36,061 bases of DNA from UBA9214 sp964443845 (GTDB lineage Bacteria; Pseudomonadota; Gammaproteobacteria; UBA9214), in contig CAYUFA010000022.1 of the NCBI GenBank assembly GCA_964443845.1, positions 1 through 36,061 on the forward strand. The letters run 5' to 3'. Both the position numbers and the translations under genes were made by a program. Positions 24,001 through 30,230 of the stretch are shown piece by piece. The notes under the pieces were generated by a model. The model saw nothing but the letters and a program-made list of their open reading frames with translations, was not told the origin of the DNA and made no database searches. Within the stretch, counting starts at the first letter, position 1. Each line of letters starts with the position of its first letter.

Positions 24001-24612
24001 GGGCCGATCAACCTGGCCGCCATCGAGGAATTCGAGGAGGAGTCCCGCCGCAAGGAATACCTGGACACGCAGCATGCCGACCTGACCGAGGCATTGCAGA
24101 CGCTGGAAAATGCCATCGGCAGGATCGACCGCGAAACCCGCGCCCGCTTCAAGGAAACCTTCGACAGCGTCAACCAGGGCATGCAGGAGAATTTCCCGAT
24201 CCTGTTCGGGGGCGGGACGGCCTGCCTGGAGCTGACCGGGGAAGACCTGCTCGACACCGGCGTGACGGTCATGGCGCGGCCGCCCGGCAAGCGCAACAGC
24301 ACCATCCACCTGCTGTCCGGCGGCGAGAAGGCGTTGACGGCAATCGCACTCGTATTCGCCATTTTCCGGCTCAACCCGTCACCGTTCTGCATGCTCGACG
24401 AGGTGGACGCGCCGCTCGACGATGCCAATGTGGGGCGTTACTGCGACATGGTGCGCAAGATGTCCGAACAGGTGCAGTTCATCTTTATCACGCACAACAA
24501 GATCACGATGGAAATGGGCAACCAGCTGACCGGTGTCACCATGCACGAGCCGGGTGTGTCGCGGCTGGTGGCGGTCGATGTCGACGAGGCGGTGCGGCTG
24601 GTGGCGGTGTGA
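21100..24612 (+). CDS. smc: chromosome segregation protein SMC
   Basis: SMC is the ATPase core of the SMC-ScpAB condensin. The 1170-residue protein has Walker A GPNGCGKS (31-38), long coiled coils (about 170-500 and 670-1000, rich in Glu/Gln/Arg/Leu heptads), a hinge (about 515-660), the ABC signature LSGGEKALTA (from 1072) and Walker B MLDEVDAPLDDAN (Asp1100, Glu1101). Length is normal. It is a true SMC, not MukB. The ATG at 21100 begins the canonical MRLSKIKLAGFKSF; no Shine-Dalgarno is visible before it. A REPIN-like element separates it from zipA. Confidence 0.98.
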   Translation: MRLSKIKLAGFKSFVDPTTIHLPSNLVGVIGPNGCGKSNIIDAVRWVMGESSAKNLRGDSMTDVIFNGSNGRKPVGTASIELVFDNKDGTIGGQYAGYSEISIRRQVSRDGTSNYFLNNTRCRRRDITDIFLGTGLGPRSYSIIEQGTISRLIEAKPEDLRAFLEEAAGISKYKERRRETENRIRHTRENLDRLNDLLEEIEKQLEKLKRQSRAAERFKELKEEERRIKAELLALRYREMHARSSAGQRRIQEHELALEAEVTAQRSIETQLEKLREQLAEANEAYNESQGRFYRLGSDVARVEQAIQHHHESRQQQQQELGRTRQTLEEIGQHIRLDRTRSAELTASITTLEPELLRAREQVELSGNGLAAAEQAMRSWQVEWDAFNQRSAERVQAAQVERTRLDHLERHVIQLDQRLQRLGEEQESLASQGLEQEIGTLATELEGRETRVSDLQVRLEQFPQRITGLRELLVTRDQELSQMQSEHHRARGQLASLETLQRAALGQRSEQVSGWLKAHGLQGRQRVAQAIQAEPGWEHAIETALGFYLEAICVSQLEHVESVLGSLEQGDIALFDTTVDSAAAGAPAGRRLLAECITSPWPLHGLLDGVYIADSLAEALAMRAGLSVHESVITRDGIWIGRHWLRVARATDARAGVLEREREIATLGEQLALQAQQLDRLGSEIGAAREQLREAEAEREQLQQQFNQAHREAGDLRGRLAASRSRLEQQQVRSEHVQQESGDLQDEKRQEEQERSAAWARLDEALEATEALKLEREERTARQQQLARVLEEARERARNDQQAAHDLALRAESVRAALAGTEQALARMQEQTRQLSTRHEELTALLARGDSPIVELEQELEGLLSQRLESEQQLAAARRQVEDVEHTTHELDQERMRKERFVSSQREQLAQERMAWQEIRVRADTLMEQISASGFDYGMLLEQLAEGASVEAWSDQADTLEQRIQRLGPINLAAIEEFEEESRRKEYLDTQHADLTEALQTLENAIGRIDRETRARFKETFDSVNQGMQENFPILFGGGTACLELTGEDLLDTGVTVMARPPGKRNSTIHLLSGGEKALTAIALVFAIFRLNPSPFCMLDEVDAPLDDANVGRYCDMVRKMSEQVQFIFITHNKITMEMGNQLTGVTMHEPGVSRLVAVDVDEAVRLVAV

Positions 24613-24627
24613 CGGCTTTTCGGGAAC

Positions 24628-24686
24628 GGGGTCAGTACCCGGTTCCGTGCTGGAGAAGGTCGATGACAGAAAAGGGTACTGACCCC
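24628..24686. repeat. REPIN-like inverted pair, 13-bp arms
   Basis: GGGGTCAGTACCC (24628-24640) and GGGTACTGACCCC (24674-24686) are exact inverted copies of the core found at 5308-5379. The loop again contains TGCTGGA after the left arm. Here the flanks of the arms differ (GGTT against TTTT on the matching strand), so the stem is shorter than in the 5308 copy. It lies between smc and zipA. Confidence 0.85.
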
Positions 24687-24713
24687 TTTTCGTGAGTGCA
24701 GGCGGGCGCAGAG

Positions 24714-25436
24714 ATGGAAAACATTCGCTGGATACTGTTGCTGATCGGGGTGTTCATCATCCTCGGGATCTACCTGGTCGCGCGTCTCAAAACCCGGCAG
24801 TTCTCCTGGCCCCGGCGCAGTGCACGTACGCCCGCGCGGCGCAGCCGGGCCGTGGCCCCGGCGGTCGAGGACCTGGACGTCGGCGCAGTGGATGTCCCGG
24901 AACCGGACGACTTCGAACAGCTGCTGCTCGAGGACGCAGCGCTGGCCGGGGAAGAGGCGCTGGTCACCGCGCCGTCCCGCAAGCCGGCCCCGGTCAACCC
25001 CGACCAGGTATTTTCGCTGTTCGTGCTGGCCCCGCCGGGTGTGCCGTTCCGCGGTCAGCTGCTGCTGGGGGCACTGGCGGCCGCCAGGCTCGAGTACGGT
25101 GATATGCAGATATTCCACCGGCACGAGCTCGTCAACGGCAAGCGCAAGACGCTGTTCTCCGTGGCCAACATCCGTGAGCCCGGGACCTTCGACCCGGATG
25201 CCATGGAAGACTTCACGACCCAGGGCCTGGCGCTGTTCATGCAGGTCACCCCCGGTGTCGACGCCGTGTGGGCCTTCGAGGCCATGGTGGCGGCCGGCCG
25301 CAGCCTGGTGGACAGCCTGGATGGCTCGCTCTGTGATGCCACGCGCAGCGTGCTGACGCGCCAGGCCATCAGCCACATGCGCGAGCAGGTCATCATCTGC
25401 CAGCTGCAGCAACGGGTGGTGAAAACGGCGTCATGA
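24714..25436 (+). CDS. zipA: cell division protein ZipA
   Basis: ZipA anchors FtsZ rings to the inner membrane in gammaproteobacteria. The 240-residue protein has an N-terminal membrane anchor (about 4-23, WILLLIGVFIILGIYLVARL), a basic then acidic linker (about 25-95), and the C-terminal FtsZ-binding domain (about 100-240, with QVFSLFVLAPPGVPFRG, GKRKTLFSVANIREPGTFD and PGVDAVWAFEAMV). It is shorter than E. coli ZipA (328) because the linker lacks the long Pro/Gln-rich part. The ATG at 24714 is chosen over a GTG at 24696 because it starts the anchor directly. It overlaps ligA by four bases (ATGA). Confidence 0.95.
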   Translation: MENIRWILLLIGVFIILGIYLVARLKTRQFSWPRRSARTPARRSRAVAPAVEDLDVGAVDVPEPDDFEQLLLEDAALAGEEALVTAPSRKPAPVNPDQVFSLFVLAPPGVPFRGQLLLGALAAARLEYGDMQIFHRHELVNGKRKTLFSVANIREPGTFDPDAMEDFTTQGLALFMQVTPGVDAVWAFEAMVAAGRSLVDSLDGSLCDATRSVLTRQAISHMREQVIICQLQQRVVKTAS

Positions 25437-27439
25437 CCGCACCGGCTGCCGCGCGCTCACGCGCCCGGGAACTGCACGCACAACTCCACGAACACAACTA
25501 CCGCTACTACGTCCTCGATGATCCGCTGATCAGCGACGCGCAGTACGACGCATTGCTGCGCGAACTGCAGGACCTCGAGACGCACTATCCCGAACTGCTG
25601 GCTCCGGATTCCCCCACCCGGCGCGTGGGCGCGGCACCACTCAAGGCCTTCGGCGAGGTGCGTCACGCGCAGCGCATGCTGTCGCTGGACAACGCTTTCT
25701 CCACCGCGGAACTCGAGGCCTTCGACCGGCGCGTACGCGAGTTGCTGGAGGTGGAGCGTGTCGACTACGCCGGCGAGCCGAAACTCGACGGCCTCGCCGT
25801 CAGCCTGCTGTACCGTGGCGGCGTGCTGGAACGAGCCGCCACGCGCGGCGACGGTACTACCGGCGAAGACGTCACGCAGAACGTGTGCACCATTGGTACC
25901 GTGCCGTTGAAACTCACCGGCACGGGCATTCCCGCCCTGCTCGAGGTGCGCGGCGAGGTGTACCTGTCCCACGCCGGTTTCGCGGAGCTCAACCGGCAGC
26001 AGGCGGCCGCCGGCGAGAAGACCTTTGTCAATCCACGCAACGCCGCCGCCGGCAGCCTGCGCCAGCTCGACCCCGCTATCACCGCGCAGCGCCCACTGGA
26101 GATGTACTGTTACGGCGTCGGCCAGGTGGAGGGCGGGCGGCTGGCGCACACCCACCTCGACATCCTCGAACAGCTGCGCGGCTGGCGGCTGCGCGTGTAC
26201 GACGACATCCGGTGCGTGGAGGGTCTCACAGGTTGCGAGAACTATTATCGGGAATACGAGCAGCGCCGTGACCGGCTGGCCTTCGATATCGACGGCGTGG
26301 TGTTCAAGGTGAACCGCCTCGACCAGCAGGGCGCACTGGGCTTCGTGGCACGTGCCCCGCGCTGGGCGATTGCCCGCAAGTTTCCGGCGCAGGAACGGGA
26401 AACCGTGGTGCTCGGTATCGACGTGCAGGTGGGCCGCACCGGCGCACTCACCCCGGTGGCACGGCTGGAGCCGGTATTCGTCGGCGGCGTGACCGTCACC
26501 AATGCCACGCTGCACAACCAGGACGAGATCGACCGCAAGGACGTGCGCGTGGGCGATACCGTGATCGTGCGCCGCGCCGGCGACGTGATCCCGGAGGTCG
26601 TCAAGGTCAACACCGCGTTGCGGAAGAAGGGTGCGCACCGTTTCCATATGCCGGAACGCTGCCCGGTGTGCGGCTCGCACGTGGAACGCATCGAGGGGGA
26701 AGCGGTCACGCGCTGCACCGGCGGGCTGTTCTGCCCCGCCCAGCGCAAGGAAGCGATCCGGCATTTCGCCTCGCGCCGCGCCATGGATATCGAGGGGCTG
26801 GGCGAGAAGCTGGTCGACCAGCTGGTCGATACGAAACTGGTCGAAGATGTCAGCGACCTGTACCGGCTCTCCGTCGAGCAACTGACAGGTCTGGAGCGCA
26901 TGGCCGAGAAGTCCGCGACCAACCTGGTCCACGCGCTGGAGCGGAGCCGCGATACCACGCTGGAACGGTTCATCTTTGCGCTCGGCATCCGCGAGGTCGG
27001 CGAGGCGACGGCGCAGGCGCTGGCGCAGTATTTCGGCGACCTGCGGCCGCTGATGGCGGCGGATGTCGATACGCTGCAGGAAGTCCCGGACGTCGGACCG
27101 GTCGTGGCGCAGCGCATCGTCGACTTCTTTGCCGAAACACATAACCAGGATGTCATCAATAAGCTCCTGGAGGCCGGTATCCACTGGCCGGTGGTGAAGA
27201 AGGTCGCGTATACATCGCTGACCGGCAAGACCTTCGTGATTACCGGCACACTGTCGATGCCGCGCGATGAACTCAAGAAACGCCTGCAGGCGGCCGGCGC
27301 CAGGGTAACCGGCAGTGTGTCGAAGAAGACCGACTACGTGGTCGTCGGCGAGGACCCCGGTTCGAAATACGACAAGGCAGTGGAGCTGGGGATCACCATT
27401 CTCGACGAAGCAGGATGCCTTGAGTTGTTAACAGAATGA
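25433..27439 (+). CDS. ligA: NAD-dependent DNA ligase LigA
   Basis: LigA seals nicks in DNA using NAD. The 668-residue protein has domain Ia (YRYYVLDDPLISDAQYD), the adenylated Lys117 in EPKLDGLAVSL, the OB domain, a four-Cys zinc finger (Cys410, 413, 428, 434), helix-hairpin-helix repeats (about 440-575) and a C-terminal BRCT domain (about 590-668, GKTFVITGTLS). All parts of a full-length enzyme are present. The ATG at 25433 overlaps the zipA stop, so translation is coupled. The same frame stays open for 46 codons after the stop. Confidence 0.98.
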   Translation: MTAPAAARSRARELHAQLHEHNYRYYVLDDPLISDAQYDALLRELQDLETHYPELLAPDSPTRRVGAAPLKAFGEVRHAQRMLSLDNAFSTAELEAFDRRVRELLEVERVDYAGEPKLDGLAVSLLYRGGVLERAATRGDGTTGEDVTQNVCTIGTVPLKLTGTGIPALLEVRGEVYLSHAGFAELNRQQAAAGEKTFVNPRNAAAGSLRQLDPAITAQRPLEMYCYGVGQVEGGRLAHTHLDILEQLRGWRLRVYDDIRCVEGLTGCENYYREYEQRRDRLAFDIDGVVFKVNRLDQQGALGFVARAPRWAIARKFPAQERETVVLGIDVQVGRTGALTPVARLEPVFVGGVTVTNATLHNQDEIDRKDVRVGDTVIVRRAGDVIPEVVKVNTALRKKGAHRFHMPERCPVCGSHVERIEGEAVTRCTGGLFCPAQRKEAIRHFASRRAMDIEGLGEKLVDQLVDTKLVEDVSDLYRLSVEQLTGLERMAEKSATNLVHALERSRDTTLERFIFALGIREVGEATAQALAQYFGDLRPLMAADVDTLQEVPDVGPVVAQRIVDFFAETHNQDVINKLLEAGIHWPVVKKVAYTSLTGKTFVITGTLSMPRDELKKRLQAAGARVTGSVSKKTDYVVVGEDPGSKYDKAVELGITILDEAGCLELLTE

Positions 27440-27741
27440 CCTGGTAGTGAACAATTACGACCGATCGATACTATTCTGCATCAGTCCCTGCTCTTGGTTG
27501 ACTGGATTCAAAAGAATCAGATCGTCGCGGGGCTGGACAATCCGTTATCCCTGCTGCAATGGCCTGATCCGTGGTTGTAGGAAATGTCCTACAGAAGATA
27601 GTCCGTTTGTATCACTGTCAGTAGTTCGGATTGTCATCCCCCCGGAAAATCGGAGCAGTTATAAGTAGAAAACTCCAGCAAGGGATAACGGTCATGCAGT
27701 AAATTTACTCTGACACCATTTAAGCGTTTATCGAGGTATCA
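27440..27741. other. AT-richer intergenic region after ligA
   Basis: No convincing gene. The stretch contains an 18-bp operator-like palindrome (27576-27593), a 12-bp palindrome AGTAAATTTACT (27698-27709) and a 46-codon open extension of the ligA frame. No intrinsic terminator for ligA is visible. Base composition is clearly lower in GC than the neighbours, suggesting a regulatory or acquired segment. Confidence 0.6.
27576..27593. promoter_or_regulatory. 18-bp operator-like palindrome
   Basis: TGTAGGA-AATG-TCCTACA is a perfect inverted repeat with 7-bp arms. It resembles the TGTAAG-N6-CTTACA type sites bound by NarL/FixJ-family regulators such as GacA/UvrY, with A changed to G at the fifth position of each arm. 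It lies 148 bp upstream of the haem-degrading enzyme gene. No regulator gene is adjacent. Confidence 0.5.
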
Positions 27742-28044
27742 ATGTTTATTGCAATGAATCGGTTCAAGGTCGCGTCAGGCAGCGAAGACGAGTTCATCAG
27801 CGTCTGGAAGAACAGGGAAACCTACCTGGATACCGTGCCCGGCTTCAAGGAATTCCACCTGCTCAGGGGGCCGGGCACTGAGGAATATACGCTGTTTGCC
27901 TCGCATTCCACCTGGGAGTCCAGCGATGCGTTTGCAGCCTGGACCAGGTCGGAGGCATTCAGGAAGGCTCATGCAAGTGCCGGTGCGAACAAGGTCATGT
28001 ACCTGGGTCCACCGCGGTTCGAAGGCTTTGAAGAAGTGGTTTGA
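27742..28044 (+). CDS. IsdG/HmoA-like haem-degrading monooxygenase (ABM domain)
   Basis: A 100-residue single ferredoxin-like ABM-domain protein. The residues that define the IsdG haem oxygenase active site are present at nearly identical positions: Asn6 (MNRFKV), Trp67 (AAWTRS) and His77 (FRKAHA). Other family traits are VPGFKEFHLLRGP, the SHSTWES stretch and the C-terminal YLGPPRFEGFE. The likely role is opening haem to release iron, in the cytoplasm, as a dimer. The ATG at 27742 has GAGG five bases upstream. It stands alone; no haem transport genes are nearby. A Fur-box is not obvious upstream. Confidence 0.8.
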   Translation: MFIAMNRFKVASGSEDEFISVWKNRETYLDTVPGFKEFHLLRGPGTEEYTLFASHSTWESSDAFAAWTRSEAFRKAHASAGANKVMYLGPPRFEGFEEVV

Positions 28045-28402
28045 TAATCCAGGCGCCCAGCCGGGAATGCAGACGGTGGACTGGTGCAACGACGGGTAAC
28101 TGTTTGAATGGCAGGGAATACGGTTGCCGCCGCGTGGCGACGTGACCGGCCGGTCACCCGCCTGGTACGGGGAGCAGGAATGCGCAGGGATTTGCCAAAG
28201 CACCTGATAATCTTTCATGCGCGTGTCGATTACACAGCCAGAGGCGGGTCTTACGAAGTCAGCCCAATCTACGCTGCCGATTGGTGGAAAAATCCGCATA
28301 AGAGTGCCGATCTCCCCGGTCACACTTTCCTGCTCCTGCAGAGAGTGACTATACTGAGACCGGTAGCCGCTCTCTCCGGCCGAGAATAACAAGTTGCAAA
28401 CT
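28045..28402. other. intergenic region before the matrixin gene
   Basis: No supported gene. It holds a perfect 16-bp palindrome GTGACCGGCCGGTCAC (28142-28157) and a candidate -10 TATACT (28350-28355) about 50 bp upstream of the protease start, without a good -35. An open frame of 93 codons at 28108-28389 has no ribosome-binding site and no recognisable protein features. Confidence 0.5.
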
Positions 28403-29419
28403 ATGGAAGTTGCATACCCTAGGGTCATCCGTCATCGCCGGCCTCCGCTGGCCAGCGGGCTGTGCGCACTGGCCCTGTATGGATTCCTGCCAGCCGCACA
28501 TGCCTGCGCGTTATACGGCAGTGGCTATGGCAGCAAGTGGGACGATCCGGTCTGGCCCGCGGGGGCGGTGATTTACTGGAGTTACATCCTTCCCGATGCG
28601 GGTCCGGGGTCCTCCGGATGGAGCGGAAACAACACGCTGGGTACGGGCGGGACCGGGGATATCCGTGCCGACATCGATGCACAATACGGTGCCGGCGCCT
28701 TCGATGCCGCCGTGCAGCGCGCGTTTGACACCTGGGGTGCGGCGGCCGATGTACAGTTTGTCCAGGTCGCCGATCCGGGCGGTGCTTTCGGCTCCGTGAC
28801 CTATCCGGACATCCGCATCGGCGCGTACGATTTTGGTAATGCCTGGTCCGGGGGCGCCGGTTTCGGACCGCCGGGTGATGACATCGATTATCCGGATGCG
28901 CTGGCCGGCGATATTGCGCTCAACAACCAGAACCACTTCAACATCGATCCCGGCAGCGAGGGAGATCCGTTGCAGACCGGCCCGGGCGGCCTGTACCTCA
29001 ACGACGTCGAGGGGCTGGTTCTGCACGAGATCGGCCACACGCTCGGACTGGGTCATTCCACGGTCACCAGTGCCGTTATGTGTGGCTATGTCTCTCCGGC
29101 CTTCGATGGCAACACTTGTGACTACGATCACGTCAACCGGGTACTCGATCCCGATGATCTCGATGCCGTGGCGAATATCTACGGTCCGGCGCCCCCGGCA
29201 GACGGCGACGTTTCCTTCGATTGCACGGTCGACGTCGCGGACGTGCTGCTGGCCACGCAGGGTGCGAACGGGCAGCGCGCGCTGAACGCGGCCCAGGTCA
29301 CCCGTGCCGACGTAGCGCCGTTGTCGGGTGGTGTTCCCACCCCGGACGGCAATGTCGATGCGGCCGACGTGCTGCTCATCCTGGAAAAGAGCCTGGGTCA
29401 CGCCTGGGGCGGGAACTGA
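28403..29419 (+). CDS. secreted matrixin-type zinc metalloprotease with dockerin-like C-terminus
   Basis: A 338-residue exported protein. Residues 1-34 form a signal peptide (basic start, hydrophobic core, AHA cleavage site). The metzincin zinc motif HEIGHTLGLGHS starts at His208 (ligands 208, 212, 218), followed by the Met-turn Met226 (SAVMCGY), so the peptidase looks active. Residues about 265-338 carry two dockerin/EF-hand-like calcium loops (GDVSFDCTVDVADVLL and PDGNVDAADVLLIL). The ATG at 28403 is chosen; a TTG at 28394 is possible, and neither has a clear Shine-Dalgarno. Probably an extracellular protease; substrate unknown. Confidence 0.85.
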   Translation: MEVAYPRVIRHRRPPLASGLCALALYGFLPAAHACALYGSGYGSKWDDPVWPAGAVIYWSYILPDAGPGSSGWSGNNTLGTGGTGDIRADIDAQYGAGAFDAAVQRAFDTWGAAADVQFVQVADPGGAFGSVTYPDIRIGAYDFGNAWSGGAGFGPPGDDIDYPDALAGDIALNNQNHFNIDPGSEGDPLQTGPGGLYLNDVEGLVLHEIGHTLGLGHSTVTSAVMCGYVSPAFDGNTCDYDHVNRVLDPDDLDAVANIYGPAPPADGDVSFDCTVDVADVLLATQGANGQRALNAAQVTRADVAPLSGGVPTPDGNVDAADVLLILEKSLGHAWGGN

Positions 29420-29470
29420 CCGTTCCGTCCGCTGCCTGCGGCTATCCTCGAGTATCTGCACGCGGCTACA

Positions 29471-29502
29471 GGACACGACCATCCGCTCGGCCCGTCGTGT
29501 CC
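29471..29502. repeat. inverted repeat downstream of the protease gene
   Basis: GGACACGAC (29471-29479) and GTCGTGTCC (29494-29502) are perfect 9-bp arms with a 14-nt loop. A second small hairpin GCGACGG-AGTAA-CCGTCGC lies at 29518-29536. Neither has a T tract. They sit between two convergent genes and may end transcripts with Rho. Confidence 0.55.
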
Positions 29503-29541
29503 CCCGTTGCGGGCGGCGCGACGGAGTAACCGTCGCCGGAC

Positions 29542-30090
29542 TCAGGCCAGCGGTTCGGCGGCCGGCCGGGATTGCGCCAGTCCCGCCTTGCGGTAGCGCA
29601 GGAAGGTCAGCGGGCCGTAGAAGGCGACCACCATTGCGTAGCCCACGATGCCGAGCCCCACGTAGTAGCCGGGATCGGTGGTCTCGTCCGGATAGAGAAA
29701 CATGACCGTGGCTCCCAGCAGGCACATGAACAGGGCCGGCAGCAGGCTGAAGATCACGCTGGGGAGCGGCTTCGCCCGGGCCGCCATGCGTGTCAGCAAC
29801 GCGCGGTATGCACTCTCCCCCATGGCGCGGATCAGCCACAGCTTGCTGCTGTTGGAGGCGGCCACCAGCCACGAGGCCACCATGATCACGATGCCCGCAC
29901 CGACGTCCCACCACGGGATGATGAACACGAGCGTCGTCAGCAGGGCATACGGCCAGCGCAGACGGCGGATGACACTGTTGGATTCCAGTTCCAGGTTGGG
30001 CGAGGCCAGCCAGGTCGAGCCGATATCGCCCAGGCGCGAGAGCAGGATCAGTACGGCCAGGGTGATCTTGACGCTTTCCTGTACTTCCAC
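29542..30090 (-). CDS. uncharacterised polytopic membrane protein
   Basis: A 182-residue protein with about four to five hydrophobic segments (near 8-25, 48-62, 64-82, 112-132, 140-160). Distinctive stretches are LSRLGDIGSTWLASPNLELESN near the N-terminus and SWLVAASNSSKLWLIRAMGE in the middle; polar residues inside or beside membrane segments suggest a transported or bound ligand. I do not recognise a characterised family; DUF5658-like proteins share a comparable D.ST start, but this is only a resemblance. The start is GTG at 30090, with AGGAA nine bases upstream. Divergent from the GGDEF-EAL gene across a 140-bp gap. Confidence 0.75.
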   Translation of the reverse strand: MEVQESVKITLAVLILLSRLGDIGSTWLASPNLELESNSVIRRLRWPYALLTTLVFIIPWWDVGAGIVIMVASWLVAASNSSKLWLIRAMGESAYRALLTRMAARAKPLPSVIFSLLPALFMCLLGATVMFLYPDETTDPGYYVGLGIVGYAMVVAFYGPLTFLRYRKAGLAQSRPAAEPLA

Positions 30091-30196
30091 GGCGGTGATT
30101 CCTGTTGGTTCCGGCAGCAGGGTGGCGAACCGGGGGCACAGGTGCCGCCGGCTCTCCTGTAACGGCAGGATACAGGCAAAGTCCAGTACGGAACGA

Positions 30197-30224
30197 GAGA
30201 CAGGCCCCGGTTATCCGCTATAGT
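30197..30224 (+). promoter_or_regulatory. candidate promoter giving a leaderless GGDEF-EAL mRNA
   Basis: GAGACA (30197-30202), a 16-bp spacer and TATAGT (30219-30224). The ATG at 30231 lies six bases after the -10, about where transcription would start. There is no Shine-Dalgarno before this ATG. Together these suggest a leaderless mRNA, but the -35 is weak. Confidence 0.4.
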
Positions 30225-30230
30225 ACCGGC

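Noticed and set aside
25457..27184. Long antisense frame over ligA (575 codons)
   Set aside because: No domain features; ligA is certain.
27447..27668. Possible 73-codon gene after ligA
   Set aside because: GTG start without ribosome-binding site, Cys/Arg/Ser-rich composition, no recognisable features.
27698..27709. Fur box at AGTAAATTTACT
   Set aside because: The palindrome is short and does not resemble the GATAATGATAATCATTATC-type site.
28108..28389. Possible 93-codon gene before the matrixin gene
   Set aside because: No ribosome-binding site and no protein-like pattern.
28200..28402. c-di-GMP riboswitch before the protease gene
   Set aside because: A GGTAGC stretch is present, but the GCAAAGCC core and paired stems of the class I riboswitch are missing.
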